Assembly (NCBI GenBank): GCA_027563935.2 | Contig: CM050453.2 | Span: forward strand, 62,108,018-62,172,017 | Reading direction: 5' to 3' | Source: Costus lasius | Taxonomy: Eukaryota; Streptophyta; Magnoliopsida; Zingiberales; Costaceae | Length of the DNA stretch: 64,000 nucleotides | In this document: piece by piece, positions 32,799 to 44,618 of the stretch | Layout: every line of letters begins with the position of its first letter | Position numbering within the stretch: the stretch's first letter is position 1 | The notes under the pieces: generated by a model | Databases searched by the model: none | What the model was told of the DNA's origin: nothing | Seen by the model: only the letters and a program-made list of their open reading frames with translations | Position numbers and translations under genes: made by a program

Positions 32799-35700
32799 CT
32801 AAAGCTGACCAAGCCCGTCACTGAACAGGTGAGGATGCTCCTTTCTCATATCTGCTTCAACCTCCCAAGAGGCTTCTTCAACAGACTGATTTCCCCATAT
32901 GACTTTCACAAGTGGAATAACCTTATTTCTCAGCACTTTCTCTTTTCTATCTTCAATTCTGAGAGGTTTCACCATAAAAGTCATGTTCTCTTCAAGCTGA
33001 AGGGGTTCCAACTCTAGAACATGAGAAGGATCAGAACAATATTTTCTGAGTGCAGAAACATGGAACACATTATGGAGGTGTTCCAGTGATGGGGGCAGAG
33101 CAAGTCGGTATGCCACAGGTCCAACCCTCTCAATGATATCAAAGGGACCAATGTACCTGGGACTCAATTTTCCCCTCTTTCCAAATCTCATCACCCCTTT
33201 CATAGGTGAGACCTTTAGGAAAACATGCTCTCCCACCAAAAACTCAAGAGGACGCCGCCTCACATCAGCATAACTCTTCTGTCTATCCTGAGCAATCTTC
33301 ATCTTTCTCTGAATTTCTCTAATCTTCTCAGTGGCTTCCTGAACAGCATCAGACCTTAGCACTGTTCTGTCCCCAGTTTCCTCCCAGCATATTGGTGTTC
33401 TGCATTTCCTCCCATATAGGGCCTCATACGGAGCCATCTGTATGCTAGAGTGAAAGCTATTGTTGTAGGTGAACTCTATCAGTGATAAGTCCAGATCCCA
33501 CTCAACAGACCAGTCAACCACATAAGATCTCAGAAGATCCTCAAGTGTCTGAATAGTTCTCTCTGTCTGACCATCAGATTGAGGATGATATGCAGTGCTG
33601 AAACTCAGATTAGTTCCCAAATCTTCCTGTAATTTCTTCCAAAACCTGGACAGAAATCGAGGATCACGGTCAGAGACAATGTCCAAGGGAACTCCATGCA
33701 ATCTGACAATCTCATCGATGTACAGTTTTGCTAACCGATCCAAACTGTAAGTCATTTTGATCGGTAAAAAGTGAGCTGACTTCGTGAGTCTGTCCACAAT
33801 CACCCATACGGCATCATGATTCCTTCTGGTATTGGGCAGTCCACACACAAAGTCCATACTGATATGCTCCCACTTCCACTGAGGAATAGGGAGAGACTGC
33901 ATCAAACCGCCCGGCCTCTGATGCTCAGCCTTCACGGTTTGGCAAGTCAAACATCTGGACACAAACAAATGCACATCCTTCTTCATACCATGCCACCAGA
34001 AAGTCTTTTTCAGATCCTGATACATCTTGGTACTACCAGGATGAACGGTATACTTAGTGCAATGGCTTTCCTTAAGAATTTCATTTCTCAACTCAGGGTC
34101 CTCAGGAACACAGACCCTTCCACGGAATCTGAGGAGACCATCATCCGACATACTGAAATTCTCAACCCAGCCTTGCTCAGACCTCTCTTTCCACCGTAAA
34201 ATATCCGGATCTGACTGCTGCCCTGATCTCAGTCTCTGCAGTAACTCTGACTGAACCCTGAGAGAAGTTAGAAGACCGCCTCTCTCACCCGGAGTCACAC
34301 TCAGATGCATGTCACTGAACTCCTACAATAATCGCCACTCCTGGACTCGCAGTGCAGCTATCTGAGTCACAGGATACCGACTAAGAGCATCAGCCACCAC
34401 ATTGGCTTTACCAGACTGATATTGGATGGTGAAGTCATAATCCTTTATCAATTCAAGCCATCGCCTCTGTCTCATATTCAGCTCTTTCTGAGTGAAGATA
34501 TACTTCAAGCTCTGGTGATCTGTAAACAATTCAAATGTCTGTCCAAATAGATAGTGCCTCCAGATCTTCAAGGCAAAAACTACAGCTGCCAACTCCAGAT
34601 CATGAGTGGGGTAGTTTATCTCATAGTCTTTGAGTTGCCTTGAAGCATAAGCAACTACCTTTCCTTGCTGCATCAGTACAGCACCCAGACCCTTACCAGA
34701 GGCATCAGTGTACACAGTGAACTTCTCTCCATCACAGGGAATGATGAGGATAGGAGCACTGGTCAGTCTCCTTTTCAGTTCTTGAAAACTAAACTCACAA
34801 TCATCAGACCACTCAAACTTCAAATTCTTTCTAGTTAGCTTAGTCAGAGGACCAGCTAGCTTGGAAAAACCCTCCACAAAACGGCGGTAGTATCCAGCTA
34901 AGCCCAGAAAACTTCTGACCTCAGTCGCTGTAGTTGGTCTTCCCCAGTGAAGAATGGCCTCCACCTTCACTGGATCCACAGACACACCCTGGCCAGAAAT
35001 AATGTGTCCCAGAAAGCCAATCTGATGTAACCAGAACTCACATTTGCTGGCCTTAGCATATAGCTGCTTCAGCCGCAGAATCTCCAGCACCTTGCGCAAA
35101 TCCTGAGTGTGATCTTGCGCATTCTTGGAGTAGATCAGAATATCATCTATGAAGACGACCACACATTTGTCCAGAAGTTCATGAAATACTCTGTTCATCA
35201 GATCCATAAACACTGCAGGGGCATTTGTCAGTCCAAAAGGCATAACAAGAAACTCATAGTGCCCATACCTGGTCCTGAATGCAGTTCTAGGTATATCCTC
35301 CTCCTGAACTCTCAACTGATGATAGCCAGACCTCAGGTCAATTTTAGAGAATACAGTAGCACCCTGCAACTGATCAAAGAGATCATCAATACGGGGTAAT
35401 GGGTACTTATTCCTAACAGTCACTTGATTGAGTTGACGGTAATCGATGCACATGCGCAAAGTACCATCCTTCTTCTTCACAAATAACACAGGTGCTCCCC
35501 ATGGAGAAACACTGGGTCGAATATACCCCTTCTCTAATAATTCTTCCAGTTGCTTCTTCAGCTCTGTCAGTTCTGAAGTTGCCATCCTGTAAGGAGCTTT
35601 AGATATCGGTGCCGTGCCTGGCAACAACTCGATACCAAACTCAACTTCTCTGCTGGGTGGTAACCCAGATAAATCATCAGAGAAGACGTCAGTAAACTCT

Positions 35701-37370
35701 CTTACCACAGAAATTTTAGCCAGATCCAAATCAGGCTCAGTCTGCACCTTGACATGCGCCAGATACCCCTTGCAGCCCTGGGCTAAAAGCTTCCTGGCCT
35801 GCAGATGAGATATCACCAAAGGCTCCTGTTCTGAAATCCGGCCTTGGATAACCAGTTGCTGTCCATCACTTAGATGCAGAGTAATTAACTTTTCAAAACA
35901 ATCTAAAGTAGCATGATAGGCAGACAGCCAATCCATGCCCAGAATGATGTCATAGTCTTTCATAGGAAGACAAATCAAATCAATAGGTAAATCATATCCT
36001 TCAACCTTAATCAAACAGTCAGGATATGCTATATCTGTAGATACGGCCTCACCCATAGGTGTATGAACAGAAATACAGAAATCAAGTATCCTAGGCAACA
36101 CAGGCAGACATGGTGCAAAACATGCAGACACAAAAGATAAATTGGCACCAGGATCAAAAAGAATGCGTGCCAAATAACTAAACACATAAAGTGTACCTTC
36201 CACCACGGACTTCGAAGCCGAAGCATCCCTCTCCGCGATGGCATACACGCGAGTCTGCACAGTAGGCTTCTCACCCTGTCCTTTAGCATCCGGCATAGGA
36301 CAGTCCTTAATCATATGCCCCTCCTTACCACATCTGAAGCAAGCGCCAGTCTTCCTGTAGCACTCATTATCCTGATGTTTAGTGCTCCCGCAGTGGAGAC
36401 ACTTCCTGCCATTCTGAGAAACTGTGCTGACTGGCTTCTGATAAGGTTGGTATCTGCCCTTATGGTCTTTCTTCTTATTCTTGAAATTCTTCTTATCCTT
36501 ACCACCCAGAGTGGGTGCGTAAGTCACAGAAGTAGGGGCGGATGCAGTGACTGGAATAGTATCTGCAGCCATCTCAGTAATGCACCTCTCAGCAGTGCGA
36601 GCCCTGTCTACCACTTCAGCATAAGTCTCCAAGTGTAGCATAGCTACCCTTGTCCTGATGTCTTTCCTCAAACCCCGCTGAAACTTCTTGGCTCTTCTTT
36701 CCTCGGTGTTAACTAAGTGAGGAGCATACCCCGACAACCGAGCGAATGTAGCCTCATACCGATCCACCGTCAGGTAGCCCTGCTCAAGACGAATAAACTC
36801 CACCTCGCGCTCCTCAGATAAGCTAGAGGGGAAAAACTTAGCATTGAACTTCATCATGAAGTACTGCCAATCAACATCTTTGGATTCAGTTGCCGCCAGT
36901 CGGACGACTCCCTTCCACCATTCTTCGGCATCTCCACGCAACATGAAGACAGACAAACATAGCTTGTCTGCATCCTCACAGCGCAAAACCTGGAAAATCT
37001 TTTCCAGTGTCAAAAGCCAATCCTCAGCCGCTCTGGGCCCCGGACTACCATAAAATGCAGTCGGGTTCAGGTGCTGAAACTCTCGAACCAACCGAGCATA
37101 TCGTTGATGTGTGCCATCACCCAGAGGAGAACCAGCGCCACCCACACCGTGTCCAGTTGGTTGTGACTGTGTCTGAGACTGTGTCTGCGTCAGCCGCTGC
37201 AATAACTGTTGCTGAACCTCCATGTGTTGCGCCTACTGCTGCTGCATCATCTGAGTTTGCTGCTGGATGAAGGCGTTCTGTTGTTATATCATAGCAGTCA
37301 TAGCCTCCATGGCCTGCCTCAGATCAGGCTGTTGATCACCGTTGCTACTGCTAGATCTTGGTCGCACCAT
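32799..37370 (-). pseudogene. gag-pol: G1 Gag-Pol polyprotein with three in-frame stops
   Basis: A single frame from the likely ATG ending at 37370 (MVRPRSSSS) to 32799. Counted from the Met at 37223, Gag carries two zinc knuckles (C275-C288 and C295-C308, C-x2-C-x4-H-x4-C). The protease motif is DPGA near 357, RT has FIDD at 691-694, and RNase H has D840, E877 and D902. The second open segment (from 34310) is integrase. It has H83, H90, C120 and C123, a DDE triad D153-D214-E250, and a C-terminal part typical of Tekay/Del chromoviruses (RKEKVLRNKVIPLVKVIWGN). Stops lie near 37286 and 37236 (before the Met at 37223) and at about 34320, between RNase H and integrase. There are no frameshifts. 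The protein would replicate the element in cytoplasmic particles and direct integration toward heterochromatin. Confidence 0.92.
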
Positions 37371-37513
37371 TTGTACCTGCACCACATAACACTGTAGAAT
37401 AACAACCAATATTCAATCACAGATCAGATCTTAACTTGGTTTCTAGCAATACACAAACAGAGTTTTCCTTCCCCGGAATTTCTAATTGTTAGTAAAAATG
37501 CTCTGATACCATC
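37371..37513 (-). other. Short leader of G1 with primer-binding site
   Basis: A 143-bp leader, far shorter than that of the copia family here. It carries TGCTCTGATACCA at 37499-37511, the complement of the tRNA-iMet primer site, two bases from the 5' LTR. Confidence 0.88.
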
Positions 37514-40500
37514 TGTAACATCCCTCAGAATCACACCCCACACGCATACAAGTAAAATACGGGGTTTCAAAAATTTTTACTCTTCCATTAAAACACAAGA
37601 AGAAAGCGGCATCGAAGGACATTACTACGGAATTGAAAACCGCACAGAACTGAATAGGATCGATTTACTAGGAAATAGAAATCCGGAAATCCAGAAAATC
37701 CGGCAGCAAGTATAATAATTTACTGCTGCACAGACACGCATATCCTGGAATAAAACAGATGTCCACACTACACATATGTGGAAAATACAATTTCAGATAT
37801 ATTGCGGAATAAGAACAATAACTCTCAAATCGGACATTTCAGAATAAGAATAATTTCAAATCTCACGAATCCAAAACTCGTATCTAACAATTAAAACGAG
37901 ACAACTATAATATAATATCCTGAAAACAGGCATAAGCCCTCAGGAGATAAAACGTATCGTATAATTAAGTTAGGCACGCAGGCCTGACAGATTTTTAGAA
38001 GACAACTCTTAGAAATTAAATAAAACATTAGCATCATAGTAAATTCGTTAATTAGCTATAGCGATCACTGTCCCAATGTCTCACCTGAAAATATTTAAAC
38101 AACGGGGGTGAGCTAAAAAGCTCAGTGAGTAAAAGACACTAAAAGCCATCCATAGTACACATCAAAAATATCATGCATAAGTTGAAATACATTTTTGTAA
38201 CAGATAAGATAAATCAACTTAACATGCACACTCATATCAGAAACAAAACATAATCAAATACAGATACTTATAACATTAGGCATCAAGCATGAAGTAGGAT
38301 ATAAGTATACCAACCCCTCCCTACTAAACACACTGCCTAACACATCTATAATACATATCGAAACAGAACTACAGAAATCAGAACTGACAGATAGAAAATC
38401 AGAATTTTCAGAATCCAAACGGATAGTCTACATCGGAAATAGAAAGGCCACAGAAGGCCTGATGACCACAGAAGGTCTGACCCCACCTCCGCCGAGGACG
38501 AGACATGCATGCATATCAGAAACAGAATGGTAGAGGAGGTATCAGTGGGTGGCCCCCGTCTTGTCAGGACGTGGCACTCTGGCCTCCAAAACCCAGAACA
38601 GAATGGTAGAGGAGGTATCAGTGGGTGGCCCCCGTCTTGTCAGGACGTGGCACTCTGGTCTCCAATACCCAGAACAGAATGGTAGAGGAGGTATCAGTGG
38701 GTGGCCCCCGTCTTGTCAGGACGTGGCACTCTGGCCTCCAAAACCCAGAACAGAACAGAAATAGTGTCTCATGGGTCGTAGTAGACTATCAGCACCATTA
38801 CAGCGCCACAGAAGGAGGGTAAGGACACGGAAGAGTGCTACACTAGGGCATAATTTTTACAGAACAGATCATGCTGAAACGGAGGAGTAGAACTAACTAC
38901 TACTTAATTCTTACATCATGCCCAACGTGTCTCACAAACAGAAAATGACACACCCCAATATCCAGTCCTTAACAAAATTACAATTTGCAGAAAATCAAAG
39001 CTGAACACACTTCATAATTTTTATCATTAACCAGAAGTAATATAGGAGTGAATTCCTTAGATTTCATGCAACTATACTTATTTCATGTCAAACCATTCTA
39101 TGTTCTCACAAAGGTTATAACACATTCAAAGTTTCAGAAATTTCACGACATATACACAGAATAGAAATTATTCACATAACAAACAATTCAATAAGCCTAG
39201 GAATTATAGGGAAATATATATATAGATATTCATTGCAATATTTTTCCCCAAATTTCCTAAAAACCGTGAGCCATAAAATCACTGTAAGGGGCGAAATTTT
39301 TAGAATCCTTGCAGAACATACAAATTTCATGAAAATAATTCAGTCCCCTACTACAGATAATTTTTAATTGCACGTTCGTGAAGAAAATTGACAAAAGCCC
39401 CAAAATTGACATAGCAGATTTATATTGTCAGATTGCAACATATATTTTTGGTCCAATTTCGAACCAAAGCTAGTCAATATTATATTCAAAATGAAGCTCT
39501 CTGAATCTAGTTTCCAATAAAACTGGTTTCGAAAAATTTGGAATTGTAGGCAGGAAGATATAAGGGTTCGAACATAGGTGGGTCAGAATTTCAGATTTCA
39601 AGAAAACAGATTCATATATCAGAATTATGACATATATTTCAGATCCAATAACTAATCGAAAATAGGCGTTATGGGAGTCAAAATGAAGCTCTTCAAGGCT
39701 ACGGTCTAATAAAACTGATTTGACAAGATTTCGAGCTATACCCAGGGAGATATGATTGTTCGAACACATAAAGGTCGAAATCCAGATTTCCAGAAAACTG
39801 ATTTTGTACAGCTAGATTGCAATACAGATTGAAATACGAATACAGCTCGGATATGGTCGATATCACATAAGAATCAAAGCTGAGCGAATCTAGTTTTATA
39901 AAAAATTTGTTTCGTGTGATTTGGATCTATAGATCATGAGATATTGAGGTTAAAGCACAGTAAGGTCAGATTGGCGACTACAATTTTCAGCAAGACAAAA
40001 TTTCTGAATCATCATGCATATTCAGATCCGACCTATAGAATAGAAAAAAACACAGGATCTACTTGCAGATTTTTGGTTCATACAGATAATCATTGCAAAT
40101 AGGATTAGACTCCTTAGGATCGAATTACTCACTGAAAATCGCCCACAGAAAAAAAAATGCCACAACAGAGGGTCAGGGATCTCCAGGAACTTCGTCCACC
40201 ACCAGTCTGCCACCACCAGCGTCAGAAATTTGCAGGAGGCGCCAAACACAGTAAGAGGCGACAACCACAGGCGGCTAGGGCAAGAAAATAACAAAAATCG
40301 TGAGGGAGAGGAGCTCTTCACGATATTTCTCTTTTTCTCCCACTCCAAACGGATCCAAGATCCAATAACCCAGTTAACTTAAGTGAAAATCGGTTTTAAG
40401 GGCTCACCTGGGCTTAACCACCATGCGCCACTCCAATAACACAGAAATATGCGCCACCATGGTGGAAGAATTCCAGGAGCAAAAAGTCAAGGTTGAGGGT

Positions 40501-40645
40501 TCGAAGCCCCAACCAAAATAATTATTTTTGCCCTGTAGGAAAAAGTCCTACAATTAGGCAAAAATCCCAAAATTTTAATAGATAAAAATACAGAAACAGA
40601 ATTTCTAACCTTAAATCATAATTCAGAAAAATCGAGGGCGTTACA
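37514..40645 (-). repeat. 5' LTR of G1
   Basis: A 3132-bp partner of 29638-32769, with the same ends and internal repeats (76-bp units at 38524, 38600 and 38676). Here all three CGTC/GACG stems are intact. Confidence 0.93.
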
Positions 40646-41074
40646 CTACTTGGCACTATGTAAAATTGACAGTGGTACCAAAGATAAGAGTTCAAGTCCA
40701 AATAAAAAGTGTGTATCTACGTGGGTACATACCATCAAAAACACATAAAAAAAAATTTGTATGGAAAAAGATTTTGGATATCAAATTCCTATAAACAAAA
40801 GTTTGATAGATTTAAACTGAAACTTGGGTGAATTCATGAGACTAAAATTCTTTTTATTATGCGAGTTGCGAAGTTTTATTTAATCAAAGTTGTAGATCTT
40901 AAAGATTAATTTCAGAGGACGATGTATTTATCTGAAATTTTGTGCAAGAAGTTGATGGAATATTTCATGAGTGATTATATTTTAGAAATTTATTTTTCAT
41001 AAAAGAGCATATTTCCATACTTAGCATTGTTCTTTATTTGCTTGAGGACAAGCAAAGTTTGAGCCTTATGTGTT
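40646..41074 (+). other. 3' internal end of L1 (part after G1)
   Basis: Continuation of the L1 3' region. The second CACTG/CAGTG hairpin unit lies at 40648-40680, directly at the G1 insertion site. CTTGAGGACAAGCAAAG is at 41041-41057, followed by TTTGAGCCTTATGTG as a weak polypurine equivalent and the 3' LTR. No coding sequence. Confidence 0.75.
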
Positions 41075-42938
41075 TGATGAAACCAAAATTCATAGTATAT
41101 TTTGTGTCATTTCATGTGTCTTTTTGTGTCATAATTATGCTCCTTTGCTTGTTTTTAAGCCTTATTTGTCAAATATTGCAGAATCTACACCATTCCTTAT
41201 TTTTGATCATTTTCAGGTTAAAAGTGCTATATTTTGATGGATTTTAGAAGATTTGAGCACACCAATAGATTCCAGACGTCGAAACGAAGCTACCCATCAA
41301 TTTTCACTAAATTTGGAGCTAATTTACAAAAATACGGCACCGTATTTTTGGGAGCAACCCTCACGGTACCGTATTTCTCAGCAGACATTCTTTGGCGAAA
41401 TACGGCCACTACCGTATTTTCCAGAGAATCTTTCACGGTACCGTATTTTCCACCGTTTTCGACTAGAAGATTTCAGCAAGAATACGACACTGCCGTATAT
41501 TCGGGCGACATTGTCACGACACCGTATTTTCTGCCCAGAATTCACAGAAGAAAATACGGCACTACCGTATTTTGGAGAGAAATTATTATGGTACCATATT
41601 TCCAAACAATTCTTTACAGAACTCTAGAGGCAAAAATACGGCACTACTGTATTTTGTGGTACAACGTTCACGGTGCCGTATTTTGGGAGGATTTTCGTGA
41701 GTTTTTCGGGTCCGATTCTTGCGCGGGCCATAACTTTTAATCCAGAAGGCCAAATTAAGATCTGAAAGATGTTCCGGATTCATCTTTAAAAGGTGAAGAG
41801 CAAAGAAGTGGAAGGGGGGAACTTTTTTCCAGTATTGAGATAGAAATTGATAGAACGGCGCTTAGGGATTGGCTTCATGCCGAGAGGTGTGGAGGCCACC
41901 TCAGGCCGTGATTTTTACACTGAAGCCTTGCCTGGAGGAGAGGAGGACGCACCAGAAGTTTCAGAGCGTTTGGAGTCCGATCGGAGGAGAAATCAACAAA
42001 ACAGCGGTGACAGTGCTGTTCAAAGGCAATTACGGTGCTGTAATTTCGATTACAGCACCGTGTTCTGTAACTTCTTTCCTTCTTCTTCGATTTCTGACTT
42101 TTGAAACTATGATTTATTGTAATCTTTCCTCCATGCAAGCTTAATCTTTTTATGGGACATGGGTTGTAGTCCCCTTGGTTTGTTAATGACTAGAAAACAT
42201 TAATTTTTGTCATCATAATTTTATTATGATAATTTTACTTTTGTGATTAATTGTCTTTAATTATCCTTAGTTTTATAAACATCAGCATGTTTTAGAATTT
42301 TGCGAAATAGACCGAGAGGTTGATCGTTTGAAATTCGGAACCCTAGGAATCGTTGAGTTTGGAACTATCGTAAGAGATTAGGTAGTTCTTTGAATTCAGA
42401 TTTTTAGTGATTTTATTGCCATGTTGAATTTCTAACACTTTAGATTGAGTTAATGTGTAGACTTGATTTGATCTTGCACGAGAGTGAGGATCGAGTCGTC
42501 GGAAAACCATAAGTAAAACCTGTGTTGAGTTTTAGGATGCACGAGAGTGATCCTTGAGATTCCACTTGAGATGATAGACTTAGAATTCGGATGCACGAGA
42601 GTGATCCTTGAGTTCTTTGTTCAATAATTCACTTATCTTTAGCATTGAGAATAGATCTTGCACGAGAGTGAGGATCGGTTATCTGCATGATTGTCTGCAC
42701 GAGAGTGAGACAATACCTTTATGAAGTGAATTAGGTCTTTATCATAATAGAATTAAACTGACAACCTGTATTTCCTTCTAGTAATTAGAATTAAGGTGGA
42801 TGAAACCCTAGTCCCAGTTTCTCTCTGATTGTCTTTTTCGTATGTTCTCCATTTTTGCTTTTCATCATATTCGGTTTGCTTAGCTAGTGAGAATACAACT
42901 ATTTGGTACTTAGCAATAAAGTCTCTGTTGTTTGAACT
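41075..42938 (+). repeat. 3' LTR of L1, truncated by C3
   Basis: Starts TGATGAAACC and parallels 24122-25944. It holds the palindromic array (41328-41680), a 30-bp perfect stem-loop (42032-42061) that is half deleted in the 5' LTR, and the five GCACGAGAGTG hairpins (42470-42714). C3 interrupts it at 42938. Its last ~55 bp are gone because the far flank of C3 was deleted. Confidence 0.85.
42032..42061 (+). repeat. 30-bp perfect stem-loop in the L1 3' LTR
   Basis: Arms ACGGTGCTGTAAT and ATTACAGCACCGT enclose TTCG: 13 perfect pairs. The 5' LTR keeps only the right arm (25061-25081). Confidence 0.9.
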
Positions 42939-44598
42939 TGTTGGGAAACCTTGGTCACAAGCATCATTCAGAAACTTGTTGTAGCGGAAATACTAGGTCA
43001 TCATAGAATCGCATGGATTGAGCACATGATCAACCTTATAAAACTTGTATAGAACAAGTTAGAGTATTACCATTGCCATGATGTAAGAGGCGGCTTGGAA
43101 GATAAAAGGGGGCGAGTGCCTCTTCTCCAAAGATGTCACACACAAGATGATGTCGACTTCCTTCCTTGTGTTCCTTGTGCTAGCAAAGACACCAAGGAGC
43201 CTTTAATCGTGTCTTGGAGAGGAAGATGTGCACTCTTGGCTGGTCGAAGTTCTTCCCATACGTGAAAAAGATCCACACGAGAGAGAGCCGAAAAGAGGAA
43301 GAAAAACGAGAGCTCTTCTGGAAACCGTGAGAGAGAGAGAGAGACCAAGAAGGAATGTTCGGTTACCACATATGGTAAGAACCAAACATGTAACTCCCTC
43401 CTTAACTCCCATTCAACCCATCGAAAACTTCCCTCTTAATTGAACCATGCGTTCACTAATGAATCGGTCCAATTTCGAATTGGTTCAAGCATCAAGTCGA
43501 ACTAGCCCTGGTTATGATCTCTTTGAACCATATGGCTCAAGATCTAACCACACATCTCATTGAACCCCTGATCTTTACGATCAAGCATCAATCCTCCCGA
43601 TCGAAGCTTACCGATCATATGCCCTAATCAATTAAACATGATTAGACTAGATCTCACTTCCAATCAGAGCTTAAATTCCTCCAGTTCACACGATCTGACA
43701 TAAGTAAGCTATATCATCAAATTGTGCGACCCTAAGGGTTTCCTTCAATGTCGGTAACGATAACTTACGTTATCACGATCAGAGAGGGGTATCTAGCAAC
43801 ACATCACTGTCTCCCATTATGAAGGAAAGAGTCTTCCAAGACTACTCCCAAACCACAGCACAAGTGTGAATCTAATTCACTTGGCATACATGTTTCCCTT
43901 TGCCACTAGATGTTCCCATTGGACAAGCATGTCAAGCCTGCGATTCCAACATGATGAAAATGGTTAGATCAGACGAACATAGTCGTCTGGGTACGGCCAT
44001 ACACATTCCCAACCATTTCATCCAGGGGGCCCTTTAGAACATCACACTCCAACTAGGAGAGGCAATCCTATATCTATCACAAGTGCCCTAACATGACTCA
44101 TGCCCACTATCCAAGATAATCCTTAACCATTATCTTTCAAATGATATTGATCTACCTCAAGATAATGCCAATCATCACTTAGAAACACAAGTGATCTCAA
44201 GTCAGAGGGAATATACCACTTGCTTGCATACAAGGATTATTCACATTGTGACAAACAATTGAATATCCTAAGTAGGGTCAGTCCAGTACATCCAATGTAC
44301 CTATGTGTCTAAATCTTATTCTATGCCCGAAGCATCCTATAAGTTTAGAACACATATTAGTCTCAATCATATCAAGGCTGTCTCATGTTCACCGAGATAT
44401 CTCGACTAAGGACAACACTGAATGTCAGCTAAGCTGAACATCATTGAGACATTACTCAGAAGTATACATACAATAGCAGATAATGTAACAATCTGAATAA
44501 CAACAATTGCCTTTATAAAAACATATATATATAGTTTATACATGATACTGAAAATAACCCAAGGCCTCAAACATTAGCCTTAAGGGCATACCCTAACA
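42939..44598 (-). repeat. 3' LTR of C3
   Basis: A 1660-bp LTR from TGTTGGGAAACC to CCCTAACA. It contains a short GA microsatellite (about 43329-43341). It provides the empty site (about 43766-43792) that proves T1 is a later insertion in the sister LTR. The polypurine tract AAGTGGGAGAT (44599-44609, minus strand) abuts it. Confidence 0.92.
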
Positions 44599-44618
44599 AT
44601 CTCCCACTTGCACTTAAA

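Larger units (their letters stand above)
29638..40645 (-). mobile_element. Tekay/Del-type chromovirus G1, complete
   Basis: An 11,008-bp minus-strand Ty3/gypsy element. It has two 3132-bp LTRs (29638-32769 and 37514-40645), polypurine tract, Gag-Pol with a C-terminal chromodomain-like segment, and a tRNA-iMet primer site. The target duplication is CTACT (29633-29637 and 40646-40650). I count roughly 25-30 differences between the LTRs, under 1%. It inserted at the start of a repeated hairpin unit in the L1 3' region. Three in-frame stops make it non-autonomous as it stands. Confidence 0.95.
24122..42938 (+). mobile_element. Large non-autonomous Athila/Tat-like element L1 (interrupted, 3' truncated)
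   Basis: A plus-strand gypsy-type element. It has a 5' LTR (24122-25999), tRNA-Asp primer site, one acidic ORF, a non-coding 3' region and a 3' LTR (41075-42938). Chromovirus G1 interrupts the 3' region. The last ~55 bp of the 3' LTR are missing: C3 inserted there, and the sequence on the far side of C3 was deleted. No protease, RT, RNase H or integrase is visible, which makes L1 a LARD-type element that needs enzymes from a relative. Athila/Tat affinity rests on the primer site, the GGAGGCAACCC motif (27703-27713) and CTTGAGGACAAGCAAAG before the 3' LTR. The left target base group is GTACT (24117-24121). Its right partner is lost. Confidence 0.82.

Noticed and set aside
35109..35399. Small plus-strand ORFs opposite G1 and the copia pol genes
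   Set aside because: They are antisense shadows of the polyproteins with no independent motif.
34323..37223. Possible Caulimovirus-like or host gene because of the long ORF
   Set aside because: Zinc knuckles, protease, RT, RNase H and integrase, in an element with LTRs, primer site and target duplication, identify a chromovirus.
43325..43345. GA microsatellite as a regulatory GAGA element
   Set aside because: It is short and varies in length between the two C3 LTRs (compare 50732-50749). Simple slippage explains it.
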